DNA of 64,000 nucleotides from Hyperoplus lanceolatus (GCA_026929865.2 CM049406.2:28807001-28871000), one strand, 5' to 3'; positions 11,362 to 22,436 are shown, counted from the first letter of the stretch. Notes: a model not told the origin generated them from the letters alone. Made by a program: numbers and translations.

Positions 11362-12343
11362 TGGCGCTTTTCCACCGCATGGTATCAGCTCGACTCGACT
11401 CTACTCGACTCGCATTTTTGGCTTTTCCACCGCAATTTCATGGTACCTGGTACCACGTAGCGGCTGCTTTTTTGGTATCGCCTCGCTCTAGGGTCCAAGC
11501 GAGCTGAGCCGATGCTAAAAGGTGACGTCGGCAGACGGCCGGCCACTGATTGGCCAGAGACTATTGTCTGGCCAATCAGTGGCCAGAGACTACCGGCTTC
11601 ATTCTGTTGTTTATTCTCCCCAAGTCTCCGGGACTTTTGAGTGTATTTACGCCGCGTGCAGCCTTCTCTGGCTCTCTTTCATTTGATTTGCATCACAGAT
11701 CCGAATTTATTTTCCATATATTCGCTAAGCTCACCCAGTGTTGGTTGTTGGGGAAGTTACTTACATACGAGAGGAGACATGTAGGGCAGCTAGCAGCTAG
11801 GCTAAATAGTAGCCAGCTGGGACAGACATGATAGCGAGCGATTACATTACAAGCCTCGGACTAAACTGATTACCTCAATAAAATATTCAGGCTGAGACAC
11901 GGCTTGCATTTGAAAACACGTATCCTGAAACAAGCACTAAACAGTCAACTTTATCATGCCCGTGTTTACGTGCATAGGGATGTACGTGACGCATCCCTAC
12001 AGCTGACTGTGTGGCAGAGTCACACATCGGGACAACAACCATCCCTTTTAATGGCCCGTAGCAATATTCTTCTACTTCTTTTAGCAAACAGTTACAAGGG
12101 GGGTATTTCTTAAACATTTTTCATCCGTGTTTTTGGCGGTTGGTTCAGTTAATAGTGCAACAACTGCTCGTAATTTCTGCTTTGCTACTTTGCTCCGGAG
12201 TAGACTTTCAGCCCCTTACGACGACCCCGCCCACGTTCAGCAGGTACTATTTGCGGTGGAAAACGACCCGTGCTGCTACCAAACCAAGTTGAGTCGAGTC
12301 GAGTTGAGTCGAGTCGAGCTACATGTGCGGTGGAAAAGCGCCA
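11362..12343. mobile_element. MITE C inside piggyBac, ATA target duplication
   Basis: The ends TGGCGCTTTTCCACCGCA and TGCGGTGGAAAAGCGCCA are perfect inverted repeats, followed by subterminal (gactc)n/(gagtc)n arrays. ATA occurs on both sides (11359-11361, 12344-12346). Removing the element plus one ATA rejoins the transposase codons HRDI and VEEVVRQ. It has no transposase. The 3-bp duplication is like PIF/Harbinger, although ATA is not the standard TWA. Confidence 0.93.
11541..11584. repeat. 18-bp-arm hairpin
   Basis: Arms 11541-11558 and 11567-11584 (ggccactgattggccaga and its complement) with an 8-nt loop. It lies inside MITE C and is probably a fold-back relic rather than a gene. Confidence 0.85.
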
Positions 12344-12934
12344 ATAGTGGAAGAGGTAGTCAGGCAGACACATTTGTATGCCTTACAGTGTGAGGTGACT
12401 AAACCACTTAATGTAAATGTGGCAGAAATTGAGCAGTTCATTGGCCTTTGCTTTTACATGTCCATCCATGGCTTGCCAAATACCAGGTTGTTCTGGAACC
12501 CCCAAACAAGGGTGGAGATGGTTGCAAATACCATGACTGAATAGATGGGAGAACATAAAAAGACATCTCCACTTCGCTGGCAACAATAAACAGGTGCCAG
12601 GGGGAGACAAGTTGTTCAAGGTGAGACCTCTCCTCAACTCCATCAATGACAGCTTCAGAAGCATCCCTATGGATGCAATTCTCCGCATTGACGAGCAGAT
12701 GGTGCCCTTCAAAGGGAAGAGCTCATTGAAGCAGTACATTCCCATGAAGCCAAAACGCTGGGGCTACAAGTCTTTTGTCCTTGCAGACCAGCATGGCATT
12801 CTGTACAACTTTGATGTTTACACAGGGTCCAATCAACCCCATCCAATATTCCCAGACATTGGTGCCAGCGGAAAAATTGTCCTAACCTAGGCTGCAGCTA
12901 TCCCCAGTAACCACACGCTGTTTTATGACAACTG

Positions 12935-13429
12935 TGTTACGCGCTCCCACCCTTTTGCTCTTTCTCCTCTTGCCTCCTCAGTTCTCTCTTTCACTCTCTC
13001 TCAGGTGCCTTGATTATTGGGGGAGCAGCTGATCGCTTAAAGGCGTGGCCTGGGTGGCTGGCTTGTGTCTGACTGACGGCGGACGGCTCGGCTGCTGACC
13101 TGCTGGCTGTGTTTCCTGTTGTTTCTTTAGTTTTATGGTTTAGTTAATGGGGGGCTGTTAGGTGTTGTTATTTTATTTTGATCGTAGTTTTAGAGGGGCC
13201 GGAGTATAGTTTAGTTGGAGGAAGACCTGGGCAATAACGTAGTCCAACTGTGGCTGCCCCTAGGCTTCCTCCCGTTTACCCTTTTTTCTTTTGCAGCCTC
13301 CCGGTTGAATTGAGTTGTGGGATTGATTTAATAAATTACTTTTTGGTTTAAACGTTGATTCTTGGTTTCGTCTGGGTTCATTTCATGTTTACAGGCCGGC
13401 TAACGAGCCTGGTATGGCCGGTTGTAACA
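12935..13429 (+). mobile_element. Solo LTR with 5-bp target duplication
   Basis: It begins TGTTAC and ends GTAACA, with AACTG on both sides (12930-12934 and 13430-13434). It carries an AATAAA polyadenylation-type signal near 13330. Excising it with one AACTG restores the second catalytic block of the piggyBac transposase (FYDN|WF). TG...CA ends, a 5-bp duplication and the absence of internal retroviral genes define a solo LTR, the product of recombination between two LTRs. Gypsy-type is likely but not shown. Confidence 0.9.
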
Positions 13430-14412
13430 AACTGGTTCTGCAGTGTGGACCTGCAGATACTCCTGGAGAAGGAAAAGATCCATAGTGTGGCAACTGTGAG
13501 ACAGAACCGTCTTGCAGGCTGCACATTCATGGATGATCGTTCCATGAAGGCGAAAGGACGGGGAACACACCAAGAGAAGATGACCACACACAATGGTGTG
13601 AACCTTTGGTACGTCAAGTGGTTTGACAACCGTCCTGTGACTTTCCTGAGCACATTTATTGCAGCAAACCCCACCACACAATTCCAAAGGTGGGACAAAA
13701 AAAGAAAAGAGTTGGTCCATGTCCCACGCCCCAAAATTGTGTCGGTGTACAACAAGTGCATGGGGGGAGTGGATCTTCTGGATTCTTTGATACCCCTGTA
13801 CCGCACCAAGATCAGGTCAAATAAATGCTACCAATGAATTGTCTTCCACATGCTAGACATGACCCTGGTAGAGGCATGGCTTCTCTACAGAAGGCCCATC
13901 TTCCACTGTTGGACTTCAAAATTCAAGTGGCTTCCTGCTTTTGCATGGAGAACAACGTGACCAAAAAGAAAAGAGGGAGACCTTCCCAAGCTCTTTCGAT
14001 TGGGAAAAACAAAGGAGGGCCCCTCAGCTGCGTTCGACCTGACTCTGTCCGCAGGGACAACACTGACCACTGGCCTTTGCATGCAAATGATAAGGGCAGA
14101 TGTAAAATGCCAGGATGCAAAGGCATTGTAAGAAACAGGTGCTCCAAGTGTTCAGTGTTCCTCTGCTTCACCAGTGAGAGAAACTGCTTCCTGGACTTTC
14201 ACAAGGGGTGAAATGAGGGATGACGAAATGAAATGAATGATGAACAAAATATTAAATGTTAAATTTGTTAAATTAAATTTTAATTGTGGCAATATTTTGT
14301 GTACATGTCTTGATTTCAATAAAATTATGTTTTTAGGGAAAATTGTGATTTTCTGGTACTTTACTCAATTGTGCATTGTTGCCATATGTGGCAACAATTT
14401 ACCAACTACCCC

Positions 14413-14537
<125 letters not shown>

Positions 14538-14937
14538 GAAGGTGGGGGTGATTTGTGCATTTTGGAAGTTGCCAAAACCCCTTGTTTCTAGAAAACCGTG
14601 GAAGAAATTGGAAATGTGACCACATATTTAAGAAGAGCCATCCATTTGACTCATCCTGTAAAGAAGGGAGACACAAGGAATAAGATATAAGCACATTTAA
14701 GCTCAAAAAACTGTGTTTTGCCTTTCAAAGTAAAATTTCCATGATCAAGGTTTTTTGATTATTGTGTCTGAACAATTATAGACACGTTTGAAAACATTTG
14801 ACACATGTTTTAGTGCTTTGGTATGCTACACTTTGAGTCTATATAGTTAGCACAATGTCAACCCTAAATTGCTGCATCATGCCTATTATCCAAAATTCTG
14901 GGGATGGGGTGATTTGTGCGCAAGGGCCTGGGTGAGT

Positions 14938-15285
14938 TATAAGTAAGTAAGTAAGTAAAATGTATTTATAAAAGCACATTTATGACAGTTTGCACTGTCC
15001 AAAGTGCTGTACATAGTGCATTCAGTAGGTAAACAATGAAGGTAAAATAACAATAACCAAAATAAAAGACGTAAAGCCCATACATCCACATAAACACAGA
15101 TAGTAGTGCAGAGGTAAGTAAGTAGTGCAGAGGTTAATGGGGAGGAAACACCAGGGTGTACATATGGGTTTTGAGCCTTGATTTAAAGGCAGAAATGTAG
15201 GGGGAATCACATTTGTCAGGTGGCAGTTGGTTCCACAAGCACGGAGCAACTAGTGCAAAGTACATTTCTGAGAGTTGTGCCAGTG
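14938..15285 (-). pseudogene. Captured LINE 3' end inside the 1.1-kb element
   Basis: Read on the minus strand, it gives a LINE protein C-terminus (LWNQLPPDKCDSPYISAFKS then RLKTHMYTLVF). A 3' UTR and a tail of ACTT tetranucleotides follow, which appear as (taag)n at 14942-14957. Such C-terminal WN.LP motifs and short tandem tails occur in L2/Rex1-like fish LINEs. All three copies of the host element carry it at the same place, so it was acquired before the element spread. Confidence 0.7.
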
Positions 15286-15437
15286 GCATGGCTGTATACG
15301 CTGGTCACCAAAAGAAAGTGATAGTCTACAGTAGCTCAGGAGAGAGTGACATCTCAATTCCACTTAACGACACCACTGATGAGAGTTCAGATGGCCAGAA
15401 AGATGATGATGGTGACTTTGTCATTGTGACACAATGA
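15285..15437 (+). pseudogene. Acidic protein C-terminus remnant
   Basis: A short frame reads GMAVYAGHQKKVIVYSSS, then a Ser/Asp-rich stretch ending DGDFVIVTQ and a stop at 15435-15437. It is conserved in copies 2 and 3 with one Gly/Glu difference in copy 3. It could be the last exon of the element's lost transposase, but it has no catalytic motif and I cannot name the family. Confidence 0.4.
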
Positions 15438-15474
15438 CGCACAAATCACCCCACTACGTGGGGTGATTTGTACG
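15438..15474. repeat. Internal palindrome built from the terminal motif
   Basis: Two 17-bp arms (cgcacaaatcaccccac facing its complement) around a 3-nt spacer, with one substitution here. In copy 2 the arms at 20447-20483 match perfectly. Copy 3 lacks about 50 bp including the pair. The arms equal the element's own ends, so this may be a second transposase-binding site or the scar of an end-to-end event. Confidence 0.9.
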
Positions 15475-15725
15475 ACAAGACAACTTTTTTTCCGAAAGCT
15501 ATATTTCTTAAACAGTTTATTCCAGATCCAAAGTTTTTATTGCCAGGGATGCACAACATCCTGAAATATATGTACATATTTGAGTTGGAGACATAACTGT
15601 CAAGGCCTCACTTTAAAATCACTTTGAGTAAAAAGTTGCACAAATCACCCCACCTTCCCCTATAGCTTAATTAAGCTATTTTAAATCATGTTTCAAAAAT
15701 TATTCATGCAGTAGACGGTTAATTA

Positions 15726-16655
15726 AGTAGGGGTAGCTTTTACGGTACTGGAATTTTGAGTGAAGGTAGGGAAAAGGGTCAATTATGAAGTATCAGTATA
15801 TACAGGTGAACTCCTGGCAATACTGTTGACAGTGCAATGGGTGGAGGACACCAGGTCTTTGAGGTCAGTTATTTGCTCAGATTCCATTAAAAGGCTTACA
15901 GTACAACCGTTCCAAAAGCAGACCAGATATTGTGATTGAGGTGCAACATACATTATACTGTATTCAAATGATGGGACTTATAGTTGTATTTTTATGGGTT
16001 CCAACACACATTGGGATGAGAGGAAATGAATTGGCAGATAAGCTTGCAAAAGATGGTACAACGAAAAGTATAATTGATGTAAGTATAAATATAGGTAAAA
16101 CTGAAATTAAAGGCATTATTGGCAAAGACTGATTCGGAGGTGGCAAAAGCAGTAGGAGGAAGAGCGGAAATTAATATGGTTCTACAGAGTGGGAGAAATG
16201 AGATGTGGGGGTAAGAGCAGAAGAGAGGAGTTGGTTCTATCAAGAATGAGATTTGGGCACACAGGTCCGAACAGTACACTGTTTTAATAGGAAAACATGA
16301 AACAGGCAGATTATGGGCAAGAAGAGACCGTAGAACATGTTATAATGCAGTGTGAGAGATATGAGACAGAAGGCAGATGAGGGAAAAATTGAGAAAAGAA
16401 AAAGTAAGATTTGATTTAATAGACATTCTACAAAAGAATTCCAATAAGTGTCATCAAATTATATTTCATTTTCTTAGGGTAACTAATTTGTTTGGGAAAA
16501 TATAGGTTATAAATTATTTGAATTATTAAATTTTTTATTTATTTTTTGTAGTGAGGTTGTTATTTATTCCACACTCCATACCAGTAGATGGTGGTAATGC
16601 ATCTATAAGTTGTTTGCCAACCGCCAAAAAAAAACAATACAGAAGAAGAAGAAAA
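15726..16655 (+). pseudogene. LINE RNase H remainder and 3' tail
   Basis: The frame resumes with VGVAFTV, KVGKRVNYEVSVYTGELLAI (the catalytic Glu block) and, after damage, LWVPTHIGMRGNELADKLAK (the His/Asp block of RNase H). A noncoding 3' region with gtagatggtggtaatgcatc and gccaaccgccaaa ends in GAAGAAGAAGAA. This is the tail design of fish I/Nimb LINEs. Several frame slips make it non-functional. Confidence 0.75.
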
Positions 16656-16687
16656 ATAGAAGTGTGCATGAAAATTCTGAAAGACAG

Positions 16688-17290
16688 TAGCTATGTCCCA
16701 TTACAGAGACCACACACTTGGTAGGACGCAGTCTCGCGGTCTATGAAGGCTATAGCCTATGAAGGCCGATTTTAAGGCCGATTCCAAGGCCAACGAGCCT
16801 TGTTAAATGAGACGGTCTCCGCAGGTCTCCGTTTACGAGCATTTCCGGTTTACGTAACAAGCCGTTACCTTGCGTGACGACTCGCCGCTCCTGTGCTGCC
16901 TAGCAACCCTGATTGCTGTCAACGGAGACAGCCCTGTCAATGGAGGAAAAAAGAAAAAGAAGTTGCCTACCAGACGAAAAGAAAAAAAAGTACAAGAAAA
17001 AAAGAAAGGAAGATAAAAGTTAAGAAGATGGAGCGACACGTTGCTGTTTTGTTATTTTTTATTTTATTTTATGCAATCTCTGAAAAAAACGCAATGAATC
17101 TTGGGATATGTTGGGCCACGAAGGATACATCTGATGCAGCCTTCAAAACCGTGAAACGAAGGCTGCATTTCTCGGCCGCATATGAGGAGCCTTGCAAGGA
17201 GCCTCGCAAATGGGACAGCCTTTGCGCACCTCTATGACGCAATCGGTCTTCAAATGCAGCCTACGTAGGCTGCAACCCCTGAATCAAGAC
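16688..17290. mobile_element. MITE E, imperfect ends
   Basis: The left end gctatgtcccattacagag and the right end (reverse complement ggctgtgtcttgattcag) are diverged inverted repeats. The interior holds repeated aaggccg and gaaggc blocks and several CpG-rich pieces. I could not define a target duplication. The right end abuts the dispersed repeat at 17291. Confidence 0.6.
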
Positions 17291-17845
17291 ACAGCCTCTG
17301 ACTTCTTTACTACTGGAATCTTGTTGAGTACTACCTTTAAATTCTCTTTTCTGCTGGTTTGTTACTGTTTGTGCAGTGTTGGTTAACATTTATTGACTGT
17401 TTCTGCTGTGTTGGTTAACATTAGTGATGGTGTGATGAAGCCCCGTGAATGTGTCGAATCTTTCTGGCCAAATGCTTCACCAAAAAGCCTGATCAACAAA
17501 GCCCCATTTAACAGCTCATTTAGGAATACTGACATCTGCTGGTATGTTACGGTAGTGGCTGTCTTATTTCACGTAGCGAGCATAGACAGTATATAAAGTG
17601 AGGCAGTCGCATGATTTCAGAAAACGGGGCTTCGTTTGTCCTTAGTCACGTGGTACTGTGACAAACGATACAGGCCTCGAGACAGGCTTCATCTGGACAC
17701 GCCCCCTTTGCGCGACACAGTCTTCTGGGCTTCCGTATCGGACGTAACATCACTAGTTAACATATATTTTGACTGCTTTGTTTGGACTACCTTGCTTATC
17801 CGTCTCGATTAAGCGAGGACCTTACTGTTGCATTGCCTAACCTCC
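17291..17845 (+). repeat. Dispersed repeat, copy 2, split by a hAT MITE
   Basis: 17291-17421 and 17756-17845 together match 7106-7345 closely. The break is the insertion at 17422-17755. The family is unclassified. Confidence 0.75.
17422..17755. mobile_element. 334-bp hAT MITE
   Basis: TAGTGATG and CATCACTA ends are flanked by an exact 8-bp duplication GTTAACAT (17414-17421, 17756-17763). The undisrupted copy at 7106-7345 shows the empty site, which confirms the insertion. Confidence 0.93.
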
Positions 17846-18380
17846 TCTTTTCTCCTATCCACTGCTGGCTTACTATATAAACTTTCTTGTTGGATTTGGT
17901 GGTACATTTGGAGAGAACCATGTTAAAGATGAAAATCTGTCAGATCTTTTCTGAAATTCCTACTGTAGTTGATTTTTGGAAGAATAATCTTTCAACTGAT
18001 TCCAAGTTACATTTTTCTACTGCGTGGTACCACTGATCCCACGCAGTACTGAGAGTCCCTAAAAGAACATAAATGCAGGTGCAGATATTTTCTTGAGTTT
18101 AAACTAAATGTGTCCTGTTGTGTATGTTACATATTCAAGGAAGTGTGAAATGTTTAGAAACTGTGGAAGTGGGACAGAAACTCTTTCAGCATTCAAGCAC
18201 CACAGAACACTTCACCTCCACACATAGACTTTTTGGACTAATGAACCTCAGCACAAGAAAACCTTGATGGTGTGTAGTTTTTTTTTTTTCTGAGTCATTA
18301 ATGCAGACTGTCAGCACCACAAACACAGCAGTGTTGGCTTTGTGTTAAAGTGAGGTTCAGTACAGCTTGGCTAGAAAGGA
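17846..18380. other. No gene seen
   Basis: Unassigned sequence between two hAT insertions, with a T-run near 18280. Confidence 0.4.
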
Positions 18381-18469
18381 TGTACATCCAGTGGCGGATT
18401 CAGAACGTAATTTATGGGTGGGCCTAGAGAATATCTGGATGGGCCTTTTTTTTCAAAGATTAAACAAAC

Positions 18470-19085
18470 ACGTAGCCTATAGCCTACATAATATAAAATC
18501 ATGAAGTGGAGAGAACGTGCAGATCGGTAGTAGGCCTACATGTTAATATGCCTTTTACTCATGTCAGAATATCACATATAAATGATAATAATAAAAACAC
18601 AAATCCAACACTGCATAGCTCACGTTATACGAGTGACTACAACCCGAACATGAAGATGGATCAAACAAATCGAATGAATTAATTTTCAGAAAAGAAAATT
18701 CAGAAACCATATGACAAAAAACCCGGTCTAACCGGAGCTTCTACACAAGGTGGGGTCTTATATAGCCTACAACCTATATAAAATTATGAAGTGAACTTGC
18801 AAATCTTTAGTATTTTAATATGCCTTATAGGCTACTCATGTGATGTCATATCACATAGGCCTACCAGTCTGTCGGACTCGGATCAGATGTAGGATAATAA
18901 CAAAATAAAAACACAAATCCAACACTGCATAGCTCAAATAGTGACTACAACCTGAACATGAAAATGGATCAAACAAATCGAATGAATTAATATTAATGAA
19001 AAAACCTTCAGAAACAGCAATAATGCCACGGCGGGGCCAGCATACAAAAACCCAGTCTTACCGGAGCTTCTACACAAGGCGAAGT
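18470..19085. repeat. Diverged tandem duplication in the hAT arm
   Basis: About 290 bp starting near 18475 recur from about 18768. Both contain aacacaaatccaacactgca, gatcaaacaaatcgaatgaa and accggagcttctacacaagg. It is a feature of the transposon, not of a host gene. Confidence 0.75.
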
Positions 19086-19294
19086 CTCCTAGGCTTCGAG
19101 TTGAAAAAGTTGATCATAATCCGAACTGTCAATGAGTTCTCTTTCAAAAGACAAAAGGGTCAAGTTGTTAATATGATATTCGTGGACAAGTCTGCGGTCG
19201 CAACAAAGCCCACTGCCCGCTCTCTGATGACACCTCCGTGAAGGAATCACACACACACGGCAACCCGGCTCACGTTTAGCTAAGTCTTTGTAGC

Positions 19295-20030
19295 CTACTC
19301 ATCTGCAAGTATGGCAAAATATTGTCCATGCAGTTCGGTCTTTATCTTGCGTAGCAGGATTGACGCTGTAGCCTCAAGCGGCTCATCCTGGATGTGGTGG
19401 CTCATCAATGTGGCATTTCGGGGTGGTATTTCTAGCTTGGCACAGAACGCAATATCAAGAACAACTTTGCTCCGGGTTTCGTTCCACAAATGTCGGGGCG
19501 TCGCCGTGCAGCTGATTCAAAACTGTCCCGCGGCTTTGCGGTGTATGGCTGTCACTGTATGCTTTTAGTTTAGTTAGTGCAAAAGCATGCAACTTGCTTG
19601 ATTTCCTGTAACCATCTCTGATTAAAGTAAACTCTGCGTGCATATCCGTAAAATGCCTACACGCCCTGCAAAAGACTGCGTCCCGCTCTTGGCTGTATTC
19701 CATCCATTTGAATTGCTCATACCACCTGATGTTAAATGAGCGTGATTTCCAACTTGTGACAGTAGCTGGAAAAGTTTTCAGCTTTGGTTGAGTGGCGGGT
19801 TTCTCCAGGGCAGAGAGATCCAATGGAGTCCCGCCAACGGTTGTCTCTCTGGAGGCCAGCGGCTGTATTCTAACATTAGCACGACTGGTTGTGGCCATTT
19901 CTTCTGCATTCTCCGGGCAATCCTGATGCTGCGGAGTCTGCATAGCTACAACCTGGTCCAACGGTATTTCATCATAATTTTGTAGACGTCGTTTTTTTTT
20001 TAAGTGACTCAAAGAGAGCAGTTTAGCCAT
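19295..20030 (-). pseudogene. hAT transposase, N-terminal part (TTF/ZMYM-like type)
   Basis: The frame from ATG at 20030 encodes a basic start and then KSRSFNIRWYEQFKWMEYSQ with RDAVFCRACRHF. This is the TTF-type zinc finger typical of hAT transposases related to the ZMYM1/DUF4371 group. A frameshift near 19480 is followed by a second frame with LMSHHIQDEPLEATASILLR and QYFAILADE. FAILADE is the block with the first catalytic Asp, and a stop follows immediately. The remaining two thirds (insertion domain, dimerisation region) are missing, so the protein is truncated and dead. Confidence 0.8.
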
Positions 20031-20260
20031 TGCTAATTGAGGCTGCTATCTGATAGTGCACGAAACCGCCATCCATTGTCTGCGTCGACCTGGATTTTGC
20101 GTAAAGACGTCACTGGACAGAACTAATGAGTAGGCTACAAGAGGGGTTTCTGAATATTATTATATTTTGGTAGCTACTGTAAATATTTTAAATTATAAAT
20201 GTATTCAAGAAAAAAACATATATTGTATGAGAAAAGACAATTAAACATTAAAAATATATA

Positions 20261-21382
20261 GGGGAAGGTGGGGTGATTTGTGCAACTTTTTACTCAAAGT
20301 GATTTTAAAGTGAGGCCTTGACAGTTATGTCTCCAACTCAAATATGTACATATATTTCAGGATGTTGTGCATCCCTGGCAATAAAAACTTTGGATCTGGA
20401 ATAAACTGTTTAAGAAATATAGCTTTCGGAAAAAAAGTTGTCTTGTCGCACAAATCACCCCACGTAGTGGGGTGATTTGTGCGTCATTGTGTCACAATGA
20501 CAAAGTCACCATCATCATCTTTCTGGCCATCTGAACTCTCATCAGTGGTGTCGTTAAGTGGAATTGAGATGTCACTCTCCTGAGCTACTGTAGACTATCA
20601 CTTTCTTTTGGTGACCAGCGTATACAGCCATGCCACTGGCACAACTCTCAGAAATGTACTTTGCACTAGTTGCTCCGTGCTTGTGGAACCAACTGCCACC
20701 TGACAAATGTGATTCCCCCTACATTTCTGCCTTTAAATCAAGGCTCAAAACCCATATGTACACCCTGGTGTTTCCTCCCCATTAACCTCTGCACTACTTA
20801 CTTACCTCTGCACTACTATCTGTGTTTATGTGGATGTATGGGCTTTACGTCTTTTATTTTGGTTATTGTTATTTTACCTTCATTGTTTACCTACTGAATG
20901 CACTATGTACAGCACTTTGGACAGTGCAAACTGTCATAAATGTGCTTTTATAAATACATTTTACTTACTTACTTACTTATAACTCACCCAGGCCCTTGCG
21001 CACAAATCACCCCATCCCCAGAATTTTGGATAATAGGCATGATGCAGCAATTTAGGGTTGACATTGTGCTAACTATATAGACTCAAAGTGTAGCATACCA
21101 AAGCACTAAAACATGTGTCAAATGTTTTCAAACGTGTCTATAATTGTTCAGACACAATAATCAAAAAACCTTGATCATGGAAATTTTACTTTGAAAGGCA
21201 AAACACAGTTTTTTGAGCTTAAATGTGCTTATATCTTATTCCTTGTGTCTCCCTTCTTTACAGGATGAGTCAAATGGATGGCTCTTCTTAAATATGTGGT
21301 CACATTTCCAATTTCTTCCACGGTTTTCTAGAAACAAGGGGTTTTGCAACTTCCAAAATGCACAAATCACCCCACCTTCCCC
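20261..21382 (-). mobile_element. 1.1-kb 'GGTGATTTGTGC' element, copy 2 (inverted)
   Basis: It has the same ends as copy 1 and the opposite orientation, with TATA immediately outside both ends. It lies within the hAT at 18389-21446, so it is younger than that insertion. The internal palindrome (20447-20483) is perfect here. It holds the same LINE 3' piece (about 20640-20985, read on the plus strand) and the same acidic remnant. Confidence 0.93.
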
Positions 21383-21508
21383 TATATTTTTTTCATGAAT
21401 CTGGGTGGGCCTGTACCAACCAGGCCCACCCGTAGATCCGCCCCTGTGTACATCTTACAACTTTCAGTTAAGCAGTTATGTATCTACTGTATATCCAGTA
21501 GATTTTAA

Positions 21509-21863
21509 AGGTCCCCTATTGCGCATAATGCACCTTTTCACGATATGGGTCCCTGATGTGATAGAGACTACAAGGTATGCGAAAAAAAACAAGCCCCTCT
21601 CCTTGAATCCAACTGGCAGTTACATTCAAACTAGCAATTCAATTCATGGCCATTCATATCAAACTAGGATTTTTTGGAAGGCAGGGCTTAAAGAGACAGG
21701 CTCTCAAATGGAGCATTTCAGACAGAGGTTGAAAAGAGAAGATTCGGCAAATGGCATTGTGAGAAATATAATGTGTTTTTTTGGACATTGCACCATGAAA
21801 AAAGTTTCCAGTAGAAACCCAAATTACAATTTTTAACCTGAAAATGGGCATAATATGTGACTT
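21509..21863. mobile_element. TTAA-flanked short element (family 2, copy 1)
   Basis: Starts AGGTCCCCTATTGCGCATAA and ends GGGCATAATATGTGACTT, with TTAA at 21505-21508 and 21864-21867. A relative covers about 29165-29389. It is non-coding and probably moved by a piggyBac- or Kolobok-type enzyme. Confidence 0.75.
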
Positions 21864-21867
21864 TTAA

Positions 21868-22436
21868 AGAACATCATCATGCTATCGGCAGCTTATGTAT
21901 ATACCAGGCAGTGAAATGTAACCTGCTTAGGCTTTGGAGCAGGAGATAAAATACATTAAATGTTGTTTGTGTGCTCATATACTACCAGCCTCTTTCGGGA
22001 CACTATAGGTGTTGGCCGGTATTCTTCAGTAGAAAGGGAAGAAGCAGCTAGGGAGTTGAGTGGCTGAGATCTGTCGTCATCCCCGGAGGTTTGGAAGCCC
22101 CCCCAGGCCATGCAGAAATGAGCAGACATGCTTTTATGTGACTTCACTATGGATTGTAGAGAGGATTTTGACATGGACTGTGCCACACGGCTGCTTAGCG
22201 ACCGGCCAGCTGGTGTCTGAGCAGCTGTTTGGGACCCATCTTGAAGGAGGTCACACTGCCACTCAGCGGCTAACTTCTGGCCAGGTTTCTGGCATCAACA
22301 CAGTGACCTTTATAAGCAGTGAACTTTGGGGGGATCTTGGGTTCTGTGTCTCCATGATAGCCTGTACCCATGCAGCTCTTTCAGTTCAACAATTCTGCCA
22401 GAACTCTATCACACCCTCTCTAATGTATTAACTTGG
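21868..22436. other. No gene seen
   Basis: Unassigned. The 123-codon frame at 22060 has no recognised domain. Confidence 0.4.

Larger units (their letters stand above)
11275..14211 (+). pseudogene. piggyBac transposase pseudogene (DDE_Tnp_1_7 type)
   Basis: Coding blocks are 11275-11361, 12347-12934 and 13435-14208. Visible landmarks are PVEYFRR near the N-terminus and AEIEQFIGLCFYMSIHGLP. The catalytic blocks are ILRIDEQMVPFKG (first Asp), LFYDN joined to WFCSVD (second Asp) and CMGGVDLLD (third Asp). The protein ends in a Cys-rich zinc-binding tail (CKMPGCKG, CSKCSVFLC, FLDFHKG). Damage includes a frameshift near 12541, an in-frame TAG at about 12888, a TGA near 13835 and further frame slips near 13950-14100. 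Two insertions interrupt it, each at a codon that rejoins perfectly when removed. The enzyme family excises and inserts precisely at TTAA; this copy is dead. Confidence 0.9.
11187..14410 (+). mobile_element. piggyBac-like transposon carrying two later insertions
   Basis: A piggyBac transposase pseudogene fills most of this span. A TTAA lies at about 11183 and another in the LINE flank near 15721, compatible with a TTAA target, but I could not recognise terminal repeats, so the limits are approximate. Within it sit a 982-bp MITE (11362-12343) and a 495-bp solo LTR (12935-13429). Its right part runs into a TA microsatellite. Confidence 0.7.
18389..21446 (-). mobile_element. hAT transposon with perfect 8-bp TSD
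   Basis: It begins CAGTGGCGGATTC, ends GATCCGCCCCTG, and is flanked by TGTACATC on both sides (18381-18388, 21447-21454). The total of 3,058 bp includes the 1.1-kb element at 20261-21382, so the original was about 1.9 kb. It encodes the N-terminal part of a hAT transposase on the minus strand. Its left arm contains a tandem duplication, and tagcctac/gtaggcta motifs recur through it. Confidence 0.94.

Noticed and set aside
12935..13429. A complete endogenous retrovirus or LTR retrotransposon
   Set aside because: Only one LTR is present, with matching 5-bp flanks and no gag or pol between two LTRs.
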